From NCBI GenBank assembly GCA_029582155.1, contig CM055899.1, forward strand, positions 57,198,529 through 57,262,528: a stretch of 64,000 bases of DNA, written 5' to 3'. The translations under genes were made by a program, and so were the position numbers. Under the pieces are notes generated by a model. The model ran no database searches, was not told the DNA's origin, and was given only the letters and a program-made list of their open reading frames with translations. Of the stretch, positions 22,437 to 35,776 are shown piece after piece (position 1 is the first letter of the stretch; each line of letters begins with the position of its first letter). The DNA is from Panopea generosa. Lineage: Eukaryota > Mollusca > Bivalvia > Adapedonta > Hiatellidae.

Positions 22437-22642
22437 GTACAACTTTTGGAGATTTGTTATCTACCTTCGGCGAGATGTATCAACCAATTAAATCGAAGGA
22501 ACTTAGTGATGTCCCCAGGATAGTAATATTTAAGTGGTTTGACACAATCGGTCATTTTTCAAGCGACTGCCAAAGTGCACCTCCACTCCCGTCTTTAGAA
22601 GTGAATCAGCGTCGCCTCCGGTACACATGGTTACGGCGATAA
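22437..22642 (+). pseudogene. Decayed gag-like tail with CCHC zinc-knuckle spacing
   Basis: An open frame ends ...VPRIVIFKWFDTIGHFSSDC... and then a proline-rich tail to the TAA at 22640. The spacing F-x2-F-x4-H-x4-C is exactly that of a CCHC knuckle (C-x2-C-x4-H-x4-C), with G before H. The first two cysteines are TTT (Phe), each one base from TGT (Cys). I infer a decayed nucleic-acid-binding tail of a retroelement Gag or a related host protein. The upstream part (TFGDLLSTFGEMYQPIKSKE) is not recognised. Probably non-functional. Confidence 0.4.
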
Positions 22643-22849
22643 AATAGGTATAGCCCTCTACAACACGTCGATTACCACCATTATCAATGTTGGATGAGAC
22701 GTTCTAAATCTAAATAAGTTCATAATGTGGCCCTAGGCAGGATTTTTTAATGTCAACCAACGTATCACAAACCAGCGGTTACCAATACGGCATTTTGGCC
22801 ATACTCACCTTCGGAGTTCAGCGGGGATTGGAAACTTCATTTATCACCA

Positions 22850-23560
22850 TACATCAACGACTTAAATAATCATCGACTACAAAAATCGAAGACTTAGATA
22901 CATGTTATCATATAATCATCGACTACAAGAATCAACGACTTAAATAATCATCGACTACAAAAATCGCCGACTTAAATAATTATATAATCATCGACTACAA
23001 GAATCAACGACTTAAATAATCATCGACTGCACGCATCAATGACTTAAATAATCATTGACTACAAGAATCAACGACTTAAATAATCATTGACTACACAAAT
23101 CGACGACTTAAATAATCATCAACTGCACGAATCAGGTACTTAAATAATCATCGACTACAAGAATCAACGACTTAAATAATCTTTGACTACAACAATCGAC
23201 GACTTAAATAATCATCGACTGCACAAATCAGTTACTTCAATAATCGTCGACTACAAGAATCAACGACTTAACTAATCATCGACTACAACATCGACGACTC
23301 AACTATTCATCGACTGCACAAATCGACGACTTAAATAATCATCGACTACAAGAATCAACGACTTAAATAATCACCGACTTCAACATCGACGACTTAAATA
23401 ATCATCGACTTCAGGAATCAGTTACTTAAATAATCATCGACTTCACGAATCAACGACTTAAATATCCATCAACTACAACATCGACGACTTAAATAATCAT
23501 CGACTACACGAATCAATGACTTAAATAATCATCGACTACAACAATCAAATACTATAACAA
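22850..23560 (+). repeat. 32-bp minisatellite, about 22 units
   Basis: Unit AATCATCGACTACAAGAATC followed by AACGACTTAAAT, with CGACTGCACGAATCAGTTAC variants. The array fades out at both ends (decayed units to ~23690). Confidence 0.85.
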
Positions 23561-23699
23561 TAATGAATAACTTGAATAACCATCGATTTCAAGAATAAGC
23601 GAATTCAATAGTTAGCGACTATCAAAAATCTACACTATTTTAAATCCACAACTACCATATACGACGAATTAATCTAGTCGACGAATCTACGTAAGACCC

Positions 23700-26600
23700 T
23701 ATTCCAACCATTGGTGCAGCATCAGGAGAGCGACACTGCCGATGCTGCCTGGTGGATAACTAATTATATTGTGTTGCTTTAAATGCCTAGTGCGAAGTTG
23801 AACGGTGAACACAAATTCTAAACAACATAACAACCAATAAACAGTTTCAAGTACTGGGAAAATGTAAAAGTTATTGCTAACTATGTGTTTGAGGAAGCAA
23901 ATTTTAATTATCACTTACTATACTGTGGACTTATTAGACAGACTTAATCAGTATTTTTAAATCTGAACAGTCAAAAAATGACTAATGACATTTAAAGAGA
24001 AAAAATGCACGTGAAGGCAACGGTAGGTAGAAACTAAGGTTACTATATCAAACTGAATATAAAGTTGAAGATTATTGTTAAATGTGTAATGCTTTGATCT
24101 CTTCGTAGAGCCTATTTTAATTTTCGATGCGGAGTAGCTCCAATTCGTATAGAAAATGGACGTTATGAACGATTACCCACTGAAGAGAGAAAATGTAATT
24201 ACTATTGCAAATGTAGAACATTTATTGCTATCCTGTTTAATATATGATGATATAAGCCAACAATGATTTGATAAAACAAGTAAGGAAAACACTGATATTT
24301 AAAGTTTAACGACAGTGTAACAGTTGTAATATGATTATGTTATTCTGTCAATATGAGATAAAGATCAAACTATTTGCAAAAATTTGCCTTGCACTGTATA
24401 ATTGATTTAAATGTATGATAAAAACTTAAACTTTTTATATATTCAGAACTGTATCTTACTTTTTTATATTCTAGTACTTTGCAAATGTATCTTAAATAGA
24501 AATAAGACAAATAATCCAGTTTAGTCTAATTGACAGCTGGAATTATGTTTCGATTTGAATATAATGTTGCTGATTCCAATTGTATTATTATGGAAAATAG
24601 CAATCAGTATGTCATAGCTCTGTAAAGGGCATCTCTTTTTTATTCACTATTTATGTTATTAATTGTATTATATATTTATATGTGTAATGTGATTGAAGTA
24701 AGATTACATAATTATATGTGTTATAGTATGCTATATTATGCAACTATTGACCTCTGTACGCGACAGTCAGTGCCAGTGTCACAAAATGTAATTATAGCTG
24801 ATATATGTCAATAAGAGTGTACGATGATGACAATGGTATGGAATAAAATGTGTTAAAATTTCACAGTTATGTTTGAATGCCTCAATCTAGCTCAGACTAA
24901 TTTGCGACTAGAGAAAATAAATCCAAAAACTGGCTCTACAAAATATTTAATGTGTTATTTTTCGTTCTAAAGAATTAACAAATGACCACGATATGGAATA
25001 CAAAATTAGGAATACTTTGTGAGATATCAAAGATATGTTTTGTTATTGTTCTTGAAATGTTTCTGTCAATTTTTCTCCTGATTATTGTGCGTGACGTTTT
25101 TTAAGAAAATCATATATTTTTTACACATATAACTGTAATGACATGGTGACACGAACGTGTGGGATTCACCTTATGAGACACAAGCGGATATGATCACTAC
25201 ATGATTACTTGCCTACATATTATTAGCTTGGTCGGGTTTTCTGTAGTGGAATAAACATTTTTTAATATTGATAGTGGCTTCCTATCCAGGGTCAATTACC
25301 TAGGTTTATAAACCAAAAAGGCCTATACAGTATCTCTAAGAAGTAAGTATAAATGTTCAGAGAAAGCTCTAACTATCTCTTAGCAAACGAATAGACAACG
25401 ACACAATGTCAATTATCCATAAAATACGACAAACATGTATAAAGACATAGAAGCAGTGCATACGTGTTTGGGAAGTGATATGTACATTACATAGTGAGTT
25501 TAGCAAGATAGTCGTAATGACCATAATGTAGAATAACTTATATCATACAATTTATGGTATTATGAAACTAATTATATATCTATCTTCCATTTATGCCAAT
25601 CTCCTATTGGGGATCTAGGCATGCGTCGTCATACCGACAAAGACAGTCAGTGCTGTACTAGTCCAATTAATGGGCTCCAATGGAGCATGTTCCCTTTATT
25701 TAAACAAACTCAAAGTGAGTATTTATTCCAAAAACATCTTGGGCAAGTAGACGTTGGACGGACATATTCACACAGTGATAAAAAAAATCATTAATAATTC
25801 ATGATTAGGATTCTTACTGACCATCAGATTCCGCCATTTCGTCAAAAACTGTTTTTAATGATATTGTCTGAATCGGTTTGTATGCTTCTTCTTTTTCGTA
25901 ATATTCATGATATTAGAGTGTTTAACCTGGAAGAAGAAAAAATAACTTGATGAATGATAATCTTATCCGTATGAAACTTAAAGTATAGCAGAGAGCGACA
26001 ACTATAATTGTACTAATCAGTAACATCGCCTTGAAGTTTAACATACATGTACCAATGTTCGCTGTGGTTGCTTTTTTAACAAGTCTTTATATACTGAACG
26101 GAACAGCTTACCCGCCACTTTTGTTTTCCAATAACTTATTAAAAATTGTATTTGCCATTAACAGAAAATGTATTGTTACATACTATTAATCTAAATTTCA
26201 AAGAAATTGCTTTGCTACTTTTGAGAAAATATATAAAATGGCAAGTACGTAAAATGTCAGGTGGCGAGTTAGCTGTTCGGTGTAGTACATGTGTCATGAT
26301 TTTATTATTCTTGTTGTTGTATACGATCTGAGAAAGACAGCCAAGCAACACAGACAAGAACTGATAGCTTTATATACTGATACCTGTATGACTCTTCTGA
26401 GTGTTAAGCTTTAGATAAACGTACTCTTTATGTAAAGGTGCGTTTTACTATCTGAAGAAAATGATACTGTAATCTGTTCACCAATTAAATGAAATATTGG
26501 AACCTCGAAAATAAAACACAAATAAACACTGATACATAGACGGAACCGTACTATTTTATACAAAGAAATACGAGTGCTGCATTTACTCGGTTATTTGACT

Positions 26601-27020
26601 TCAACTTAAATTAGGTTCCTCCAATAAAATGGTAAAAAATAGATAAAAGAATGACAGTGCAATATCTTTATTACTTCAGTTCACTTCTGGTATCGTTTTT
26701 TAATTGATTTTATCCACGGGTGCGAATAAGCGCGAACCTGATAATTCCCTCTGATAGCCAAAGTATCACATTGGTATGTCAACTCTTGCTTTTCGTGATG
26801 TATATTCCCTGTATTTGTTTAACAGTCTTTTGAACATTAACTCGTTTCCATAGATGCACGATTATTTCGGTTATTGCGAACATTTGCTGAAGTGACCACA
26901 TATAGATGTTTATAAATACTCTTCATGTTCCGCATCAGTTATATAATGCATACCATATACACAATGAAATTCATTCTGAATCAGCTAGGAACGGGATATC
27001 ATCGGCATATAGTAAAACAG
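23700..27020. other. AT-rich sequence, no gene seen
   Basis: No recognisable gene or RNA. Around 25590-25800 there is a less AT-rich stretch (CCTATTGGGGATCTAGGCAT...) that reads like a dispersed repeat but has no second copy here. Short frames near 26140-26357 overlap on both strands and look like chance. Confidence 0.4.
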
Positions 27021-27310
27021 ATATGATCATCAAGACAATATAACTGATAGTGATCATCATGTCAATGGTACTGAGAATGATTATCAAGATAATGATACTA
27101 CTGAAATAATCATCTAACAAATAGTGCTGAGATCGATCATCAAGACAATTGGACTGAGAGTGATCATCAAGACAACGATACTGAGAGTGATCATCAAGAC
27201 AACGATACTGAGAGTGATCATCAAGACAATGATACTGAGAATGATCATCAAGACAATGATACTAAGAGTGATCATCAAGACAATGATACTAAGAGTGATC
27301 ATCAAGACAA

Positions 27311-28540
27311 TGGTACTTCTGAGTATGATCAAGACAATGGTGATAAGAGTGATCATCAAGACAATGATACTGATAGTGATCATCAAGACAATGATACTGA
27401 GAGTGATCATCAAGACAATGGTGATGAGAGTGATCATCAAGACAACGATACTGAGAGTGATCATCAAGACAATGATACTGAGAGTGATCATCAAGACAAT
27501 GGTGATGAGAGTGATCATCAAGACAATGATACTGATAGTGATCATCAAGACAATGGTGATGAGAGTGATCATCAAGACAACGATACTGAGAGTGATCATC
27601 AAGACAATGATACTGAGAATGATCATCAAGACAATGATACTGAGAGTGATCATCACGACAATGATACTAAGAGTGATCATCAAGACAATGGTACTTCTGA
27701 GTATGATCAAGACAATGGTGATAAGAGTGATCATCATGACAATGATACTGATAGTGATCATCAAGACAATGATACTGAGAGTGATCATCAAGACAATGGT
27801 GATGAGAGTGATCATCAAGACAACGATACTGAGAGTGATCATCAAGACAATGATACTGAGAATGATCATCAAGACAATGATACTGAGAGTGATCATCACG
27901 ACAATGATACTAAGAGTGATCATCAAGACAATGGTACTTCTGAGTATGATCAAGACAATGGTGATAAGAGTGATCATCAAGACAATGATACTGATAGTGA
28001 TCATCAAGACAATGATACTGAGAGTGATCATCAAGACAATGGTGATGAGAGTGATCATCAAGACAACGATACTGAGAGTGATCATCAAGACAATGATACT
28101 GAGAATGATCATCAAGACAATGATACTGAGAGTGATCATCAAGACAATGATACTAAGAATGGTCATCAAAACAATGATACTGAGAGTGATCATCAAGACA
28201 ATGATACTAAGAGTGATCATCAAGACAATGATACTAAGAATGATCATCAAGACAATGATACTAAGAGTGATCATCAAGACAATGGTACTTCTGAGTGTGA
28301 TCAAGACAATGGTGATAAGAGTGATCATCAAGACAATGATACTGAGAGTGATCATCAAGACAATGATACCGAGAGTGATCATCAAGACAATGATACTGAG
28401 AGTGATCATCAAGACAATGGTACTAAGAGTGATCATCAAGACAATGATACTAAGAGTGATCATCAAGACAATGATACTGAGAGTGATAATCAAGACAATG
28501 ATACTAAGAGTGATCATCAAGACAATGGTAATGAGAGTGA
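27311..28540 (+). repeat. Higher-order repeat within the 27-bp array
   Basis: A marker variant TGGTACTTCTGAGTATGATC (unit with internal change) occurs at 27311, 27689, 27932 and 28283. The spacings are 378, 243 and 351 bp, that is 14, 9 and 13 units. The 243-bp blocks from 27689 and 27932 are nearly identical, showing recent block duplication. Confidence 0.8.
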
Positions 28541-31500
28541 TCATAAAGACAATGGCACTACTTAGTAATGATCATCAAACCAGCAGTATCGAGAATGATC
28601 ATCAAAAAATGACTATGAGAATGATCATCAAGTCAGTGGTTCTAAAATGATCATCAAGGCAGCGTGACTGAAAATGATCATCAAGACAGCGGTATTGAAA
28701 ATGATCATCATGACAGCGGTATTGAAAATGATCATCAAGCCAGCAGTATTGAAAAAGATTATCAAGAAAATGATACTGAGAATGATCAACGAGACTGAGA
28801 TATTGAACATGATCATCAAGAGAGCGGTATTGTGAATGATCACCAAGAAAATGATACTAAGAATGATCATCAATACAGTGGTACTGGAAATGATCATCAA
28901 GGCAGCGGTTCTCCGAATGATCATCAAAACAGCGGTACTGAGAATAATCTTCAAGACAGCGGTATTGAAAATGATCACCAAGACAGTGGTATTAAGAATG
29001 ATCTTCAAAAAAATAAAACTGCAAATGATCATCAAGAGAGCGATATTGAGAATGATCATCAAAACAAAATAATATTTAAGAAGCGGTATTAAAAATTATC
29101 ACCAAGAAAGTGGTATTGAAAATGACCATCATGAAAATAAAACTGCGAATGATCATAAAGACAGTGGTATTGAGAATGATCATCAAAACAGCGATATTGA
29201 AAGTGATCATCAAGACAATGGTACTGAGGGTGAGCTTCAAGACAATGGCACTGAGAGTGGTCATCAAGATAATGGTACTACTGACAGTGATAATCAAAAC
29301 AATGATACTGAGAGTAATCATTAAGACAATGGTACTGAGAGTGAACATCAATAAAATGGTTCTGAGAATAACCATCATGACAATGACGATGATAATCAAG
29401 ACATATTACTGAAAATGATCATCAAGACAGCAATATTGAAATTGATCATCAGGAAAATGATACTGAGAATGATCATCAAGAAAGCGGTATTGAAAATGAT
29501 TATCAAAAAAATGATTATAAGAATGATAATCAATTCAGTGGTTTTAAAAATGATCATAAAGGCAGCGGTACTGAGAATGATCATCAAGAAAGCAGAATTG
29601 AAAATGATCATCAAGCCTGCGGTATTGAGAATGATCACTAAGACATCGGTATTTTTAAATGATCATTAAGACAGCGGTATTAAGAAAGATTATCAAGACA
29701 ATGGTACTGAAAATGGTCATCAAGACAGCGGTATTGAAAATGATCATCAATATATCGGTATTTTTAAATGATCATCAAGACAGCGGTATTGAGAAAGATC
29801 GTCATGACAGCGGTATTGAAACTGATCATCAAGAAAATGATACTGAGAATGATCGTCAAGACAGCGGTATTAAAATGATCATCAAGACAGTGGTATTGAA
29901 TTGATCATCAAGGTAGCAGTATTAAAACTGATCATCAAGAGAATGATACTGAGAATGATCATCAAGAAAATGATACTGAGAATTATCATCAAGTCAGTGG
30001 TATTGAAATGGATCATCAAGACAGCGGTATTGAGAATGATAATCAAATAAATGACACTGAAAATGATCATCAAGACAATGATACTGAAAATGATCAGCAA
30101 GACAGCGGTACTGAGAATGGTCATCAAGACAGTCATACTGAGAATGATCATCAAGCCAGCGGTATTGGGAATGGTCATCAAAAATATGATACTGAGAATG
30201 ATCATGAAGAAAGTAGTACGGAGAATGATCATCAAGCCGGCGGTATTTAGAAAGGTCATCAAAAATATGATACTGATAATGATCATCAAGACAGCGGTAA
30301 TGAGAATGATCATCAAAACAGCGGTTTTGAGAATGATCATCAAGACAGCGATATTGAGATTGATCATCAAGACATATGTATTGAGAATGATCATCAAGAC
30401 AATGATAAAGTAACTGAAAATGATCATCAAAACAGTGGTATTTAAAATGATCATCTAAACAGCGGTATTGAGAATGATCATCAAGACAATGATAAAGTAA
30501 CTGAAAATGATCATCAAAACAGTGGTATTTAAAATGATCATCTAAACAGCGGTATTGAGAATGATCATCAAGACAGCGGTATTGAAATTGATCATCAAGA
30601 AAATGATAATGAGAATGATTGTCAAGACAATGGTACTGAAATTGATCATCAAGACAGTGGTATTGAAATTGATAATCAATACAGCGTTATTGAGAATTAT
30701 TACCAATACAGCGGTATTCGGAATTATCATCAAGAAAATGATAATAAGTCATATCATCAAGACAGTTGTACTAAAAATGATCATCAAGGCAGCGGTTCTG
30801 AAAATGATCATCAAGACAGTGGTACTGAAAATGATCATCAAGACAACAGTCCTGAAAATGATCATCAATGCAGCAATACTGAGACTGATCATCAACAGCG
30901 GTATTAAGAATGATCATCAAGACATCCGTTTTGAAATTGAACATCAAGACAGCGGTATTGAGAAGGATCATCAAGACAATGATACTGAAATGGTCATCAA
31001 GACAGCAGTATTGAAAATGATCATCAAGAAAATGATACTGAGAATGATCATCAAGACATTGGTAATAAAATGGATTATCAAGCAGAGGTATTGAGAATGA
31101 TCATCAATAAATGATACTGAGAATGATCATCAAGCTAGTGGTACTGAAAATGATCATCAAGGCAGCGGTACTGAGAATGATCATCAACAGCGGTAATGAG
31201 AATGATCATCAAGACAATATTACTTAAAATTATCATCAAGACAGCGGTATTGAAGATGATCATCAATACAGTGTTATTGAGAATGATCATCAAGAAAATG
31301 ATATTGAGAAATAATATCAAGACAGCGGTTCTTAAAATTATCATCAAGACAGCGGTATTGAGAAAGAGCATCAAGACAGTGGTACTGAAAATAACCATCA
31401 AGGCAGCGGTACTGAGAATGATCATCATGACAGTGGTACTGAAAATGATCACCAAGGCAGCGGTTCTGAAAATGATCATCAAGACGGTGTTACTGAAAAT

Positions 31501-32515
31501 GGTCAACAGGGCAGCGGTATTGTAATTGATCATCAATACAGCTGTATTGAGAATTATCATTAATACAGCGGTATTGAGAATGATACTGAGAATGATCATC
31601 AAGACAGTGGTAATGAACATGACCATTTTGGCAGTGGTGCTGAGAAGGATCATCAAGACATCGGTTCTGAAAATGATCATCAATGCAGCGGTACTGAGAA
31701 TGATCATCAACAGCAGTTTTGAGAATGATCATCAAGATAGCGGTATTGAAAATGATTATCAAGAAAAAAGATGCTGAGAATGATCATCAAGACAGTGATA
31801 CAGAGAATGATCATCAAGACAGTGGTATTGAAATGGATCATAAAACAGCGGTATTGAGAATGATCAGCAAGAAAATGATACTAAGAATAATCATCAAGGC
31901 AGTGGTACTGAAAATGATCATCAATATAGCGGTACTGAGAATAATCATCGAGACATCGGTTCTGAGAATGATCATCAAGACAATGATTACTGAGAATGAT
32001 CATCAAGAGAGCAGTATTGACAATGATCATCAATACATCTGTATTGAGAATGATCATCAAGAGAGCGGTATTGAGAATGATCATCAATACTGCGGTATTG
32101 ATAATGATCATAAAGACAGCGGTATTGAGAATGATCATCAAGACAATGTAACTTAGAATGATCATCAAGAGAGCGGTATTAAAAATGATCATCAAAAGAG
32201 CGGTATTGACAATGATCATCAAGACAATGATACTGAGAATGATCACCAAGACAGCGGTATTGATAGTGATCATCAAGAAAGCGGTATTTAGAATGACCAT
32301 CAAGACAGCGGTATTGAAAATGATCATCAATATATCGGTATTTTTAAATGATCATCAAGACAGCGGTATTGAGAATGATCGTCATGACAGCGGTATTGAA
32401 ACTGATCATCAAGAAAATGATACTGAGAATGATCGTCAAGACAGCGGTACTAAAATGATCATCAAGACAGTGGTATTGAAATTGATCATCAAGGCAGCAG
32501 TATTAAAAAAAGATC

Positions 32516-32935
32516 ATCAAGAGAATGATACTGAGAATGATCATCAAGAAAATGATACTGAGAATTATCATCAAGTCAGTGGTATTGAAATTATTCATCA
32601 AGGCAGCAGTATTAAAAAAAGATCATCAAGAGAATGATACTGAGAATGATCATCAAGAAAATGATACAGAGAATTATCATCAAGTCAGTTGTATTGAAAT
32701 TGATCATCAAGGCAGCAGTATTAAAAAAAGATCATCAAGAGAATGATACTGAGAATGATCATCAAGAAAATGATACTGAAAATTATCATCAAGTCAGTGG
32801 TATTGAAATTGATCATCAAGGCAGCAGTATTAAAAAAAGATCATCAAGAGAATGATACTGAGAATGATCATCAAGAAAATGATACTGAGAATTATCATCA
32901 AGTCAGTGGTATTGAAATTGTTCATCAAGACAGCA
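32516..32935 (+). repeat. 109-bp higher-order repeat, four copies
   Basis: Blocks beginning ATCATCAAGAGAATGATACT and ending in GCAGCAGTATTAAAAAAAG repeat near 32516, 32625, 32734 and 32843. The block is 4 x 27 + 1 bp, so each copy shifts the reading frame by one. This points to DNA-level amplification without selection for a protein frame. Confidence 0.8.
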
Positions 32936-34010
32936 GTATTGAGAATAATCATCTAGACAATGATATTGAATATGACCATCAAGACAGCGGTATTGACAAT
33001 GATCATCAAAATAGCGGTATTGAAAATGATCATCAAGAAAAACGATGCTGAGGAATTATCATCAAGACAGTGATACTGAGAATGATCATCAAGACAGTGG
33101 TAATGAAATGGATCATAAAGACAGCGGTATTGAGAATGATCAGCAAGAAAATGATACTGAGAATGATCATCAAGAGAGCAGTATTGACAATGATCATCAA
33201 TATAGCGGTACTGAGAATTATCATCAAAATATTGGTACTGAGAATGATCATCAAGACAATGATATTGAGAATGATCATCAAGAGAGCAGTATCGACAATG
33301 ATCATCAATACAGCGGTATTGAGAATGATCATCATGACAGCGGTATTGAGAATGATCATCAAGAGAGCAGTATTGACAATGATCATCAATACAGCGGTAT
33401 TGAGAATGATTATCAAGAGAGCGGTATTGAGAATGATCATCAAGAGAGCGGTATTGAGAATGATCATCAAGAGAGCGGTATTGAGAATGATCATCAAGAC
33501 AATGTAACCTAGAGTGATCATCAAGACAGCGGTATTGAAAATGATCATCAAGAAAGCGGTATTGAGAATGATCATCAAGACAACGGTATTGAGAATGATC
33601 ATCAAGACAATGTAACCTAGAGTGATCATCAAGACAGCGGTATTGAAAATGCTCATCAAGAAAGCGGTATTGAGAATGATCATCAAGACCTTGATATTGA
33701 GAATGTTCAACAAGACAATAATACTGAGAATGATCATCAAGAGAGCGGTATTGACAATGATCATCAATACTGCGGTATTGAGAATGATCATCAAGACAGC
33801 GATATTGAGAATGTCCATCAAGACAATAATACTGAGAATGATTATCAAGACAGCGGTATTGAAAATGATCATCAAAAGAGCGGTATTGAAAATGATCATC
33901 AAGACAATGATACTGAGAATGATCATCAAGAGAGCAGTATTGACAGAGATCATCAAGAAAGCGGTATTCAGAATGGTCATCAAGACAGAGGTATTGAGAA
34001 TTATCATTAA

Positions 34011-34488
34011 GGCATAGTACCACCATTGCAAAAAAGAAGTGCTTCCGTGGGGTAGTCGCATAATGGCGGTTTTAAATAATCCTCATTTCTTCTTCTTTAA
34101 AAATGCATTTTCATTATTTTAATGCTCATTTTTTTATTTGAATGGCATTATTGATGTACATTGTATTTTGAACACTTTGACAGCATTGTCATGTTTGAAT
34201 TGTGAATTTAGAAAAAAAAATTGATGCTTGGAAATTGGGGTATGAATACATGATTTCGGAAGTCTACTTTCACTTTGTCACCAGTGTACACACTGAGCAG
34301 AAAAAAAATCTCTTATATGGCACATGACCCCTACTTTTCTCATCATATTTTGATAATGCAGAGGTTGACAAACAGTAAAATGTAGGTTTCACTTCTTTCA
34401 TTTGGGTCTCTCTATGAATGACAAGCCTTCAAACTTTTATTATTGACTATAGAATAAAGAACAAAAATCAATGGTGGGATGACACCTT
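34011..34488. mobile_element. Insertion within the minisatellite, MITE-like
   Basis: 478 bp of unrelated AT-rich sequence splits the array. Its ends carry CCACCATTG (34020-34028) and CAATGGTGG (34469-34477) as inverted repeats. The rare variant AGACAGAGGTATTGA lies on both sides (~33984 and ~34490), as expected for a duplicated target or a copied array unit. No coding frame. Confidence 0.5.
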
Positions 34489-35497
34489 TAGACAGAGGTA
34501 TTGAAAATGATCATCAAGACAGCGGTATTGAAAATGCTCATCAAGAAAATGATATTGAAAATGATCATCAATACAGCGGTATTGAGAATGATCGTCAAGA
34601 CAGCGGTATTGAAACTGATCATCATGAAAATGATACTGAGAATGATCGTCAAGACAGCTGTACTAAAATGATCATCATGACAGTGGTATTGAAATTGATC
34701 ATCAAGGCAGCAGTATTGAAAATGATCATCAAGAGAATGATACTGAGAATGATCATCAAGAAAATGATACTGAGAATGATCATCAATACAGCGGTATTGA
34801 GAATGATCGTCAAGACAGCGGTATTGAAACTGATCATCATGAAAATGATACTGAGAATGATCGTCAAGACAGCTGTACTAAAATGATCATCATGACAGTG
34901 GTATTGAAATTGATCATCAAGGCAGCAGTATTGAAAATGATCATCAAGAGAATGATACTGAGAATGATCATCAAGAAAATGATACTGAGAATTATCATCA
35001 AGTCAGTGGTATTGAAATGGATCATCAAGACAGCGGTATTGAGAATGATTATCAAATAAATGGTACTGAGAATGATCATCAAGACAGTGGTACTGAACTT
35101 ATTATCAATATAGCGGTACTGAGAATGATCATCAAGACGGTGATATTGAGTATGGTCATCAAGAAAATGATACTGAGATTGATCATAAACAGCGGTACTG
35201 AGAATAATCATCTAGACAATGATACTGAATATGACCATCAAGAGAGCGGTATTGACAATGATCATCAATACAGCGGTATTGAAAATGATCATCAAGACAG
35301 CGGTATTGAGAATGCTCATAAAGACAATCTTACTTAGAATAATCATTGAGACAGCGGTATTGAAAATGATCATCAAGAGAGCGGTATTGATACTGAGAAT
35401 GTTCATCAATACAACGATACTGAGAGTGATCATCAAAATAGCGGTATTGAGAATAATCATCTAGAAAATGGTACTAATAATGTTCATCAGGACAATA
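34489..35497 (+). repeat. 27-bp minisatellite array, second block (about 37 units)
   Basis: Same family as the main block, 'AGCGGTATTGA(G/A)AAT' type. It contains a two-copy higher-order repeat of 215 bp (ATACAGCGGTATTGAGAATG at 34571 and 34786), which is 8 x 27 - 1 bp. Confidence 0.9.
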
Positions 35498-35499
35498 GT

Positions 35500-35600
35500 G
35501 GAGCGCGTGGTCCAGTGTTAAAGCACCGAACCCAGGATCAGATGTACTGTATTATGATGATGTTGATGAGTGAAGGGCTGAGTACATGTTTACACACAGT
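35500..35600 (+). other. Degraded tRNA-like SINE head at the array boundary
   Basis: TGGAGCGCGTGGTCCAGTGT...AAAGCACCGAACCCAGGATCAG parallels the better copy on the minus strand at 45567-45633 (TGGAGCGATTGGTTCAGTGG...AAAGCATCGAACCCTTGATCAG). The box-B part is lost. It lies directly against the end of the 27-bp array. Confidence 0.5.
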
Positions 35601-35719
35601 TTAATATAGTTGCAATGCCTTGATGCGAGAACGACTATCACCCCTACCACTGGTCACATGACGTTCTTTGTCCAAGTCCTTAGATATCGTCAGTTATTCT
35701 AAGGAAACTGGCGGTGCTG

Positions 35720-35776
35720 TTACCAATATCGATCGCTGATTGGATTAACGAGGCGTTTGATTGACAGCCCGCCCCA
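35720..35776. promoter_or_regulatory. Possible CCAAT/GC-box cluster
   Basis: ACCAAT (~35721), GATTGG (~35738) and CCCGCCCC (~35768) fall within ~55 bp in a locally GC-richer patch. These are the kinds of sites bound by NF-Y and Sp-family factors. No gene start was found beside them, so this is weak. Confidence 0.15.

Larger units (their letters stand above)
27024..34010 (+). repeat. 27-bp minisatellite array, main block (about 259 units)
   Basis: The unit is GATCATCAAGACAATGATAC + TGAGAGT. A homogeneous first part (27024-28560, 'AATGATACTGAGAGT' type) passes into a more variable second part ('AGCGGTATTGAGAAT' type). The unit is nine codons long, so frames such as DHQDNDTES, IIKTMILRV (plus) and MITLSIIVL (minus) stay open for hundreds of codons on both strands at once (27124-28650 plus, 27114-28544 minus). 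Open frames on both strands, loss of frame in later units and no flanking exon signals argue that this is satellite DNA. Every unit carries a GATC and usually the TGATCA palindrome. Confidence 0.9.

Noticed and set aside
27114..28650. Long overlapping open frames on both strands (508 and 476 codons)
   Set aside because: They follow from a 27-bp repeat with no stops; antisense frames of equal length, no flanking exon signals and frame-breaking higher-order repeats argue against a gene.
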